In this document: positions 36,398-45,132 of the stretch, piece after piece
How the letters are laid out: each line of letters opens with the position of its first letter
Numbering within the stretch: position 1 is the first letter of the stretch
From: Ostreococcus mediterraneus
Lineage: Eukaryota > Chlorophyta > Mamiellophyceae > Mamiellales > Bathycoccaceae
DNA length: 64,000 bases
NCBI GenBank assembly: GCA_012295225.1
Contig: WMKK01000006.1
Location: 62,001-126,000 of the forward strand
Direction of reading: 5' to 3'
Program-made: the position numbers and the translations under genes
The notes under the pieces: generated by a model
What the model saw: only the letters and a program-made list of their open reading frames with translations
What the model was told of the DNA's origin: nothing
Database searches by the model: none

Positions 36398-37658
36398 TTA
36401 GAAGACACCCAAGGTGATCGCCTTGTCAATGGGAAGGCAAGCACCAATACCCATCCAAATAGCGTAGAACGTACCGAGAAGGAACACGGACGTCGCCACC
36501 GGGCGGCGGAACGGGTTTTGGAACTTGTTGATCGATTCGAGGAACGGCACGGTGATCAAGCCAACCGGGACGGCAGCCATGGACAAAACACCGAGGAGCT
36601 TGTTCGGGATCACACGCAACGCGTTGAACGTCGGGAAGAAATACCATTCCGGCAAAATTTCAAGCGGGGTGGCAAACGGATCCGCCGGCTCACCGAGTGG
36701 CGTCGGCTCCATCACGGCCAAACCGACGCACAAGGCGATGGTACCGAGAATGACAACCGGGAAAATGTAGAGCAAGTCATTCGGCCACGCGGGTTCACCG
36801 TAGTAGTTGTGGCCCATACCCTTGGCGAGCTTGGCGCGAAGCACCGGGTCGGACAAATCCGGCTTCTTCGTCACGGAGGCGACGATTTGCGCGTTACCGC
36901 GCGCCTTGGGCGCGACGCTATCGACGATGAAAAAAAAACAAACACGTCAGTCTCACTCATATTTTCGGCGCCCCACGCGCGCACTCGTAATCAAACACCC
37001 CCTCCCACGCGTGCGCTTCTCCACGTCAACGCGCGCCGCACCATCCCTCGAGCGCCGCGCCTTCGCGCCTCGACGCGCGCCTCGACGCCTTCGCCCAAAC
37101 CCTATCACCTTATCTCCCCACGACGCCCACCCCGCGCGGCGCGTGCGCGCGCGCCCGACGCGGTGCCGCGCCCGCGCACCACCCGCGCCCTCGCGCCACC
37201 CCTCGCGCCCACCGCCATCCCGCGCCCGCGCGCGCGTCGTCACCACCCCGCGCCCGCGCGCGCGCGCGCTCGCCCGCGATCGCCCGCGCGCCAGGGTCCC
37301 GCATCCGCCATCGATCGATCGACACCCACGCCCCGCCCACGCGCACGCCGCGCCCCGCACGCGCCCGCGCGCGACGCGTGCGTATGCACCATAAATCCCA
37401 CCATCACCCCGCGCGCGCGAACACGCCGAACGACACCCCACCGCGCGCGCCGCGAACGACATCGCGCCCCGAGATCCCATCCGCGGGCGAACGTTCGCAT
37501 CGTCATCGCCGTCGTCATCGCCATCGCACGCACCGTAACGGGTCGAACCCCTTGATCGCACCGAACTGCGTCGGGCGCGCGGCGCTGCGGCGCGTCGCGC
37601 GCGGCGTCGCCGCGGTGGCGGAGAGGGTCACGCGTGCAGTCGTGGCGAGCATCATCAT
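36398..37658 (-). CDS. petD: Cytochrome b6-f complex subunit IV, nuclear petD with transit peptide
   Basis: Exon 1 is 37658-37534 and exon 2 36917-36398, giving a 214-residue precursor. The 616-nt intron has GTGCGT donor, GACTGAC branch site, a T-rich tract and CGATAG acceptor; the split codon is restored as Arg. Exon 1 codes [20 protein letters not shown] and on to [11 protein letters not shown], a basic, hydroxylated plastid transit peptide. The mature part begins [20 protein letters not shown], nearly identical to chloroplast-encoded PetD, and keeps [40 protein letters not shown] and three hydrophobic helices. petD is plastid-encoded in most plants and algae, so this copy moved to the nucleus and gained a targeting exon and intron. 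Confidence 0.93.
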
Positions 37659-37751
37659 CGGTCGCGCGACGAGGAATGACGACGACGACGACGACGCCAC
37701 CGACGACTCCGATCGGTCGACCGATCGACCGATCGATCGATTGTACATGGC

Positions 37752-37770
37752 TTAAACCCTAAGGGTTTAG
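37752..37770. repeat. Telomere-like palindrome flanking the foldback element
   Basis: TTAAACCCTAAGGGTTTAG is a palindrome built from one AAACCCT and one AGGGTTT unit, the plant/Ostreococcus-type telomere repeat in both orientations. It lies 20 bp outside the left arm. Related telomere-like palindromes are inside both arms (about 37823-37855 and 38741-38765). Confidence 0.7.
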
Positions 37771-37789
37771 TCAGAGCGTTCTCTTATCC

Positions 37790-38797
37790 CAGTCCGATTG
37801 AACGTGGTAATTAAGGGACCGTGAGGGTTTAGGGGCTAGACCCTAGTTTTCTCATTTCTTGAGTTATGACTCGTCACGAGTCTCTATCAGCGAGGAAATG
37901 CACACTCCATCAGTGCGCGCGCCAGCGCGAGTGAATTTTGTCGCGACACATGTAATCATCGATATATTTTACTCATCCGTGCGCGTTTTCGCGCGCAACG
38001 GTGCACAGACGACGCGCGAAAGTTGCTCCGAGATGTCATTTTCAATCATTCATGCGATGAGTCCCTATTTTGTCTTGGGTCGTGAACGGTCGAATTGTGC
38101 GAAATGCGTCGACGCATAGCCGACCCACCTGCGCGAAGCTGCCAAGAGTAAGCNANGCACCACGCGTATACACTCGATTTGCGTGCATGCGCGAAAATTC
38201 AGCTCGATCGAGGCGTTTTCGACGCGCTGACGCGCCCTTACATGTACGACATTTTCAGCAATTTTGGCCATTTTTCAGTCATTTTCAGTCATTTTCAGTC
38301 ATTTTGGCTGTAAGTGACTGTTATAAATGTTACAACTGCGTCGCACGTGCGAGCGCGTTGATGCTGAAAAAACGCTCAAGTGACATGTGGCGCATACATC
38401 ACGTCGTGTATTAGTTTGCAGTGGCAGCTTCGCGCAGATGGGTCGGCTATGCGTCGACGCATTTTNNAACATGNCACCGTTCACGACTCAANGCAAAATA
38501 GGGACTCGTCGCAAAATTGACGAAANGTGGCATTTTGGACTGACAAAAGTGGCATTTGGAGTGACTTTCGCGCGTCGTCTGTGCACCGTTGCGCGCGAAA
38601 ACGCGCACGGATGAGTAAAATATATTGATGATTGCATGCATTGCGAAAGAATCCACGCGCGCTGGCGCACGCAGCGATGGAGTGTGCATTTCCTCACCGA
38701 TAGGGACTCGTGACGAGTCATAACTCAGGGCATGAAAAGTTAGGGTTTAGACTCCTAAACCCTCTCGGTCCCTTAATTTGTGCGTTCAACCGGACTG
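37790..38797. mobile_element. Foldback element with long terminal inverted repeats
   Basis: About 1.0 kb bounded by inverted arms: the left arm runs roughly 37790-38144 and the right arm 38422-38797. Both begin CAGTCCG(A/G)TTGAACG, and reading the right arm in reverse complement reproduces the left arm with only scattered differences (GAGGAAATGCACACTCCATC, TTTTACTCATCCGTGCGCGT, CGCAACGGTGCACAGACGAC and GCGTCGACGCATAGCCGACC are shared). I judge identity as roughly 80-90 percent by eye. No convincing target-site duplication is present. The middle (38145-38421) has no open frame of note, so the element is non-autonomous. Several unresolved bases (38154, 38156, 38466, 38467, 38474, 38492, 38526) suggest the repeat was hard to assemble. 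Confidence 0.85.
38250..38308 (+). repeat. Short tandem repeat in the foldback element centre
   Basis: The motif CATTTTCAGT (with CATTTTTCAGT and ATTTTGG variants) is repeated three to four times in tandem. It lies between the two inverted arms and is AT-rich in a GC-rich setting. No protein or RNA signal is seen in it. Confidence 0.7.
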
Positions 38798-38848
38798 CCC
38801 AGGCCCGCGGGTGCGTGGACGCAGACCTCCAGACGTGTACCGGTACAC

Positions 38849-39928
38849 ATGTATACCGCGTCGCGCGACGACGTCCGCGCGCGAGTGCGCGACGACGACG
38901 GCATGGATGGGTGGACGACGCGCGACGCGCGCGGCGTGGGGGGCGAGGAGACGTTTCGCGACGCCGCGGCGCGATCGCGGGATCGTGGCGGCGACGACGA
39001 CGCGTCGGGTCTGGGTCGGATGGCGACGCGACGGGCGTGGGTGATGGATTCGTTCGGTGGAGGCGACGACGACGACGACGGGGCGATCGGTCGCGCGACG
39101 CGACGCGCTGGGGCGATGCTGGCGAGCGGACGGACGAGCGATGCGCGCGAGATATTGTTTTCGAGCGCGTTTGAGGACGCGTGCGGGCGCGAGGCGCTGC
39201 CGTTTGCGGCGCTGGCGCTGCGCGCGGAGTGCGAGGCGGAGGGCGGCGTCGCGGGCGAGGACGCGCTCGGCGCGTTGTATGCGTTGTGTATTGATATGGT
39301 ACGCGAGCGGGCGAATGATGAGGTTGTCGTAGAGGAGTGGCGGCGTCGATCGCGCGCGGTGGCGTTGGCGATGGCGAGTCGAATGATGCGCAAGGGGGAC
39401 GCGCGCGCGGCGTTGGCGTGGTTGGACGCGCTCGCGCGAAGCGCGCCGCGCGAGCCGTCGTATCGCTCTGCAGCCGGGCGCGCGCATTTGATGATGGGTG
39501 ATTTAGAGGGTGCGCGATTGTGTTTCGAATCGGCCGAGACGTTGACGTTGGCGCTCGGGTCGGCGGCGAGTGAGGCGCAAAAGTTGGACGTGTCGCGCGA
39601 CCGAGGCGAGTACTTGCTCGCGGGGGCGCGGTTTCGCGAAGCCAAGGACACGTTCGATGCGTTGCTCGCCAAGTCACAAGATGCGACGACGATGGTGAAT
39701 GCGGCAGTGGCGGCGGTATACAACGGTGATTTAGACACTTCGCGCGCGTTGTTGGAAAGGAGCTTACTCGAGGCCAAGCCAGGCGACGTGACGCCGAGCG
39801 CGGTGAAAAACTTAAACTCCATATATGAACTCACCGCGCGCGTGCCATCCGAGGCCAAGCACGCGATGGGGGTTTGGGTAAAATCATTGGCGACGAATGA
39901 TTTCGACGCCTCGTGCCTGGCGCACTAG
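38849..39928 (+). CDS. TRAPPC12-like TPR protein
   Basis: A 359-residue protein. After an Arg- and Asp-rich N-terminus (GWTTRDARGVGGEETFRDAA) the rest is a series of helix pairs that read like TPR units, for example FAALALRAECEAEGG, AALAWLDALARSAPREPSYR, AGRAHLMMGDLEGARLCFES and VAAVYNGDLDTSRALLERSL. The C-terminus LNSIYELTARVPSEAKHAMG, then NDFDASCLAH, matches the close of TRAPPC12 (YELESSRS... DSFNTQCLKL). The role would be membrane-tethering within the TRAPP III complex of ER-Golgi traffic. The start at 38849 is the first ATG after the foldback arm ends; 38903 is an alternative. The left neighbour is the inverted arm, 51 bp away. Confidence 0.7.
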   Translation: MYTASRDDVRARVRDDDGMDGWTTRDARGVGGEETFRDAAARSRDRGGDDDASGLGRMATRRAWVMDSFGGGDDDDDGAIGRATRRAGAMLASGRTSDAREILFSSAFEDACGREALPFAALALRAECEAEGGVAGEDALGALYALCIDMVRERANDEVVVEEWRRRSRAVALAMASRMMRKGDARAALAWLDALARSAPREPSYRSAAGRAHLMMGDLEGARLCFESAETLTLALGSAASEAQKLDVSRDRGEYLLAGARFREAKDTFDALLAKSQDATTMVNAAVAAVYNGDLDTSRALLERSLLEAKPGDVTPSAVKNLNSIYELTARVPSEAKHAMGVWVKSLATNDFDASCLAH

Positions 39929-40026
39929 TCATTAGTCGTAGTAGTAGAAAGTGCAAGAAAAATTGATGTGGTACATTATAAGCAATAGTAGAATCAGAAT
40001 CAAGTAGAGCGTTTTGAGCGGCTCTT

Positions 40027-40836
40027 TTACACCCCGAGGGCGACGCTGATGCCCCATGAAACCAAATACGCGCTCGCGGCGGCCAAGCAACCATTGACAA
40101 GCATCATTGCCGCGCTATTCGCCATGTTTTGGTTGGTAAATTTCGCTTTCGCCGCGCCCAGCGTCGCCAAGGACAGCGCCGTCAAACCCACGGCTGACCC
40201 AAACAGCGCGTTGTTGTCCGCGCCTCCGATGGCGCGACCGAATACGTACGGAATGAGCGGCACAAAACCAAACACTCCAAACGCACAAAACGTCACCAAA
40301 CCATTTTTCGCCGGATTGTCATTCTCATCAGGGGGCATCAACCCGAGCTCCTCCACGAGCATCAAGTCCAAAAAGAGATTCTTATACTTTGCCAACGTCC
40401 CGATAACCTGCGTCGCGTCTTCTTCCGTCATCCCTCGCGCCATGTAAAGTTCAATCATCTCTCGCTTCTCACCCTCGGGGTAGTTGTCTAACTCCCACTT
40501 TTCGCGCTTCTTCTCAGTCTTTACGTATTCTAACTCCGCCTTTGAGGACAAGTAATCACCGAACCCCATCGATAAGCCATCCGCGACGAGGTTGGCAAAT
40601 CCCATCAAAAGAACGACGTTGGAATCTAACCCACCACCCTTGGACGCCGCGACGACGGCGAACGTGGTAATTGTGCCATCTAACCCGCCGAACACGAGCG
40701 ACTTTACGTACTTGCTCGCTTCGCCCGCGTGCGCCTCAGCCTCGCCTTGCGCTCCGTTCTCGTGCGCACGTCGCGACGCATCCGCGTCAGCGGTATCGAA
40801 CGCTGCCTTTGCCGCGTCGAGGTCTCTCGTGGCCAT
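40027..40836 (-). CDS. VIT/CCC1-family vacuolar iron or manganese transporter
   Basis: A 269-residue protein with five hydrophobic helices and a cytosolic helical domain between helices 2 and 3. The first helix block KYVKSLVFGGLDGTITTFAV and the GFANLVADGLSMGFGDYLSS segment are diagnostic of VIT1/CCC1. The cytosolic insert (EKKREKWELDNYPEGEKREM, then LMLVEELGLMPPDEND) carries the many Glu residues that bind Fe2+ or Mn2+ at the membrane face in this family. The likely action is proton-coupled loading of metal into a vacuole. It converges on the TRAPPC12-like gene, 98 bp away. Confidence 0.92.
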   Translation of the reverse strand: MATRDLDAAKAAFDTADADASRRAHENGAQGEAEAHAGEASKYVKSLVFGGLDGTITTFAVVAASKGGGLDSNVVLLMGFANLVADGLSMGFGDYLSSKAELEYVKTEKKREKWELDNYPEGEKREMIELYMARGMTEEDATQVIGTLAKYKNLFLDLMLVEELGLMPPDENDNPAKNGLVTFCAFGVFGFVPLIPYVFGRAIGGADNNALFGSAVGLTALSLATLGAAKAKFTNQNMANSAAMMLVNGCLAAASAYLVSWGISVALGV

Positions 40837-40957
40837 CGTGCGTGCGCCGAGTGCGTGTGCGCGCGCGTCTGTGTGTCGTGTTCATCTTCATCTTCGTTTC
40901 CTGCAGTGGTTTGGTGCCCGTGCCCGTGGTCGTCATCGTCATCGAACAAACATGCTG

Positions 40958-41773
40958 TCATCCAATGCTGTTACGTCGCGGCGTGTGCGAGCTCGCTGTC
41001 GAATGCGTTGGGATCGCTTTCGCGAGCACGTGCGTCGTCGCCGTGCGTCGTGCCAATGGCGGATCGAACGGCAATTCTTCATTCAAGTACGCGCTGGGCG
41101 TCGTTCGATTCCAGGAAATAGGCGGGGTCGACGGCATTACCGCCGCATCCACACCGCTTTCTGAGATTGAGTCGATGCGTGCGAGCGAATCCAATGTCGT
41201 CTGACGACGAAGAGTCGTTGTGGTCACTGGACGAATGCGCGGGATGGATGAAATGGGGTCGATTGGAGTCTGCGCGCGTTTCGACGTCGGCGTCGGCTCC
41301 TCTTCGGCTGGATTTCCACGCACCGAACATTCATCAACGTCGTCGTGGCTCGTCTCATCTGCATCTCGCGAGTGCAAACATAACAGCCAGTGAAACATTG
41401 AGCCACCCGTGCGTTGACGAGTCGTGCCGTGCCCTGACGTGCGCGAACCTGCGCTCGGGGCCCGCGCCGCGTCGGTAGCCGCCGAAGCGTTCGCGTCGCT
41501 TTGAGAAACTCTCGAACTCGACGTCCCACTCGCCCCAGCGCGCGCAGAATCAAATGAGCCCGCACGACGATTACGATTCATTTGGCCTGCGCGCGGTGCT
41601 GGCCCTTGCCGGGTAGCTTTCGTCGTTTTAGGTTTCGACTTTGGGCGCACGTCGACGGTGTAGCCATGTCTTCTTTGCTCGGCGGCACACGTGAAATGTG
41701 ACTCCCCCGTGAGCCATTCTGCGAAAGACACGTCGTCGATGTCATCACCAGGTGTAATGGGGTCCATTGTCAA
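40958..41773 (-). CDS. Disordered Ser/Thr-rich protein of unknown function
   Basis: A 271-residue protein with no domain I recognise. It begins MTMDPITPGDDIDDVSFAEW and then is mostly Ser, Thr, Arg and Pro with no stable-looking helices; the tail reads AKAIPTHSTASSHTPRRNSI. Its codon use resembles neighbouring genes and it is bounded by convincing genes, which is why I keep it. It is divergent from the next gene with 115 bp between starts. Little else can be said. Confidence 0.5.
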   Translation of the reverse strand: MTMDPITPGDDIDDVSFAEWLTGESHFTCAAEQRRHGYTVDVRPKSKPKTTKATRQGPAPRAGQMNRNRRAGSFDSARAGASGTSSSRVSQSDANASAATDAARAPSAGSRTSGHGTTRQRTGGSMFHWLLCLHSRDADETSHDDVDECSVRGNPAEEEPTPTSKRAQTPIDPISSIPRIRPVTTTTLRRQTTLDSLARIDSISESGVDAAVMPSTPPISWNRTTPSAYLNEELPFDPPLARRTATTHVLAKAIPTHSTASSHTPRRNSIG

Positions 41774-41888
41774 TTCACGTCCGTTCGTTCCGCGCGCGTG
41801 GCGAGATGCGCGATGAATTCAGCGTCGTACAATGTAGTCATTTGAATAAATTCAAATCCATTTCAAATGCTCTGCGCGCGCTCGGGAT

Positions 41889-42962
41889 GTGGCCAGAAAT
41901 CGACGCTTCACGCGCGACATGTTCGCCGACGAGTACGCGAATGAGAATCGAACGCCAAACACCCCACATGACGGTTTCGTGTCGCCGGATGCGCGCGCCG
42001 CGTCGACGATTCCGGCGAAACCAATGTCCGACAAGAGTTCATGTCAAAGTAACGTTCATTCCAACGAGAGCGATAAAACATTGCATTTGGGGCACGCGCT
42101 CGGTGGTTCGACGCTGTGGAATGCGAGTCATTCCGCGTTTCAGAAGTTTAAGAGCGCGTTCAAGTCGTTCAAGACGGTGTCGTCGCCGCCAAAGACGCCA
42201 TGGATTCCACCTCCACCCGCACCGACGATGCCCCGGCGCCCGACGCCACACGTGTGGCGCGCGTTCGGATCCCCGTACGAAAGCCAAGATGCAACGTATG
42301 ATGATACCAATAAGTCGTTTGGAATTGCACATTGGCGATCGGATCTTCTCGCCGCGTCGCTTTTACACGGTCCGTTACCGTCCATAATGTCAACCGATGC
42401 GGCGCCGCGCCGCGTCGCCGCGAAATCGATGAAACAAACGAAACCAAAATCAACGAAGCAAACGAAGAAGAAATTGACGAAAAGCAACACTAGTACAACG
42501 GCACGCAAGGTTATGATTGATATGACGCGCACTCCGGTACAGATGTCTGATAAAACGTCGCACGCAAAGGGCAAAAGCAAATCGCCGACGACGGTTGATA
42601 TGAATTCTTCTAGTACTAGCGTGAAGATCAAGAACAAGCCCAGTCCGGCGCGCGGGGTTAAGAAACCATCGATCACGCACATGAAGGACAAACCACCGTC
42701 CGCTGAAAAGCCATCTACGCAGAAACGTTGCAAGCGCGTCACGGCGAGCGTTGAAACGCGATCATGCTTTTTATGCAAGTGCACTTCGACGGATCATTGG
42801 CGACGAGGATACGACACGAGTACGATGGGTGAAACGTTGTGCGATACGTGCGGCAAGAGAGAATCGCGTCGATTAGCAAAGGAGAAACTACTTGAATCTC
42901 GAAAAAAGCGCGCGGGATCTCCAGTGTCAACGAGTCCCGCGAGCAAGCGCGCAAAGAGATGA
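41889..42962 (+). CDS. GATA-like zinc finger protein with non-standard loop
   Basis: A 357-residue basic protein. Near residues 290-320 it has CFLCKCTSTDHWRRGYDTST followed by GETLCDTCGKRESRR, the shape of a GATA finger (C-x2-C, T-x-WRRG, LC-x2-CG) but with 21 residues between the inner Cys pairs instead of the usual 17-20. The region before it is Lys-, Ser- and Thr-rich; the C-terminus ends SPVSTSPASKRAKR, a nuclear localisation-type signal. A conserved-looking stretch HSAFQKFKSAFKSFK lies near residue 85. A DNA-binding regulator is likely but targets are unknown. Confidence 0.65.
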   Translation: MARNRRFTRDMFADEYANENRTPNTPHDGFVSPDARAASTIPAKPMSDKSSCQSNVHSNESDKTLHLGHALGGSTLWNASHSAFQKFKSAFKSFKTVSSPPKTPWIPPPPAPTMPRRPTPHVWRAFGSPYESQDATYDDTNKSFGIAHWRSDLLAASLLHGPLPSIMSTDAAPRRVAAKSMKQTKPKSTKQTKKKLTKSNTSTTARKVMIDMTRTPVQMSDKTSHAKGKSKSPTTVDMNSSSTSVKIKNKPSPARGVKKPSITHMKDKPPSAEKPSTQKRCKRVTASVETRSCFLCKCTSTDHWRRGYDTSTMGETLCDTCGKRESRRLAKEKLLESRKKRAGSPVSTSPASKRAKR

Positions 42963-43120
42963 ACCATTCTTGGGACTGCTTGCGCGCCTATATATCCCCA
43001 AACAATCAACGACGAGGACCATGTATATGAATGAAATGTATCAATGATGATGAATGTAAATACAACCAATCGCGTTTCAATGTACTTTCTAATGCGTGCT
43101 TGATCGTCTTTGTCTTCTAA

Positions 43121-44964
43121 CTAAATTGGTACCCCGCAGTCCTTGTCATCAAATGTCGGCTGACGCCAGTGATTGAAATCATTGTACTGGTCGGCATTCT
43201 CCATCGCCGTTTGAACAGCCGGAAACATTTCGTGCACGAGTTCGTTCACTTCAGAGAGCGTGTATTGTTTCACGCGCTTTGTGTTTTCCGCGACGACTTC
43301 GCCCTTGGGATTGATCGTGAATATACGGTGGAGCGGGACCCCGCACGCTTCGTATGACTCTACATCGGTTGATCTGTTACCAAAACCAGCATGGAATGGA
43401 TTCCATCCCGCCGGGAAAAGACTTCTAATGTCCTGCAAACATCGAATCTTAAACTGCTGAGGGTTTCGTGTTACGACTTCACGGAACAGCGCTTTGGAAA
43501 GAGGATCTGGGGCACACATAACTGGTCCTTGCGACATCGTCTTGTCGCCTTGTTTCAGCGACGTGAGGTACTTGCGCGTGCCAGATGCGTGCGAAATCGC
43601 TCGCGCAGTTAAAAACATAATTTTGTATCCGTTATCGGTAATGTTGTTGTACAGCGCCGCCACACCGTCATGGCTCCAGTCCTTACCAATCATCGGCGCC
43701 AGGTGTCCTAAGACGTCGCTCTTCGTAATCGTACCGTCGACGTCGGTAATGACAAGCTTGATGTTCCAATCCCATAAATACACAAACGCAGAGACTTCTT
43801 GCAAGCCCCAAACGCGCGAATTGAATGAGAACTGAATCGTGTTCAAGCCTGGCTTCAGATCTAGAGACATGACTTCTTCTTGTGTCAACTGAACGCGACG
43901 GACGCGGTGCGTCCCACGTCCTGGTGAAGACGCCACAGGTGCGCTGGTACCACCACCATACGCACGAGTCGCCATACTATCTAAACTACTATCACTACCG
44001 TTATTCACGCGCACGGGCGTCGAATGCACGGATGACATCGCACCAACCGTCGCAGGTGTTGGCTTCCAGTTTGAAGGCAACGGCGTGCCAAACGCGAGGT
44101 GTCCCAACACGTGCGGCGCTGCCGCACTCCAAGGCAACGCCTTGGCAGGATTCGCCTTTTCACGGCGAGGACGCACGACGAGCGCGGTGTTATTCAACAA
44201 TCCAGGATTAGACTTGAATTGCTCGGGCGATACCAAGTGCTTGTCGAAATCCTCTACTTTGCCTCCGCACACGCTCAACTCCAACATGGGCAAAATCGCT
44301 ATCCCAACCGCGTGCAGCACATCCATCGCACCGCTCACTTCCTCCGCCGTTGGTTTGTCCACACCACGATCTATCTCGTCGGTGACTTCTCCCCTATCCG
44401 CACGCTTGGGCGACTTGGGTGGAGTATCGAGACGCAGCGCGCTCAACTCCTCCACCGCGCCCGCCTCCTCCGCGAGTTCTTCATGCCCCATCTCCTCCTC
44501 GTCCTCGTCGTCATCAAAATCATCTATACCGTCCGCGAAGTACGCCTCGCCATTCGATCCCAAGCGCATCGTCAAATCGGTGAGCGTTCCGTTCACCGTC
44601 ACCGTCACAACCTTGGCCGCCGGCACGCGTAAGAAGCTCTGCGCGTTTCCAAACCGGACATAAAACGGCGATGCGCGCAGCGCACCGTCGGGCTGTCTAA
44701 TCACTATAGTATCTACGCATCACAAGAAACGTTCGCGCACCGCACCACGCATGCATGGTCAGTCAAGGCGACACGTACGCGATGAATCACCGTCGGGATC
44801 TCGCACGGCACGCGCAGCATCGCCGTCGCATCGCACGTACCTATGGCGCCGCCTTGCGACGGTAACACCGTGCTCACCGCGGCGACGGAGCCACCGACGG
44901 TGCCTACGGCGACAGAGCCCGCGACGTCGCGGATTTTCCGCAGTCGGCGCATGGTGGTGTCCAT
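43121..44964 (-). CDS. Lipin-type phosphatidate phosphatase
   Basis: Exon 1 is 44964-44841 and exon 2 44712-43121, giving 571 residues; the 128-nt intron has GTACGT donor, GACTGAC branch site and GCGTAG acceptor. Splicing joins PSQGGAID to TIVIRQPDGALRASPFYVRF, restoring the lipin N-LIP pattern (GGAxDIIVVxQxDGxxxxxP-YVRFG). A linker with an acidic run (DDFDDDEDEEEM) leads to the LNS2 catalytic domain with LVITDVDGTITKSDVLGHLA, the DxDxT motif, and VMCAPDPLSKALFREVVTR. The enzyme dephosphorylates phosphatidic acid to diacylglycerol at the ER/nuclear envelope. Unspliced, the model lacks the first 41 residues. Confidence 0.94.
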
Positions 44965-45132
44965 AGCGAGCGTCGATGTGACGACTCGGGGTAGTTGGTG
45001 ACTGGTGGCTTTTTCGGGACGTCGAACGGATGTTGAATTTTCTATGTGTATGTGTGATTGCGAATGTGTGTCTATCGTATCGTCGTCATGGGTCTTTATT
45101 TTTCTTGAGGCGCCGCGGCAGTGGCTGACGAT

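Noticed and set aside
36953-37561. Minus-strand 202-codon Arg/Gly-rich open frame
   Set aside because: It lies almost wholly in the petD intron and is a by-product of high GC; splicing of petD explains the region.
37791-38797. Protein-coding potential of the foldback element
   Set aside because: Its open frames are under 115 codons, are mirrored between the arms and contain unresolved bases; no transposase-like motif was seen.
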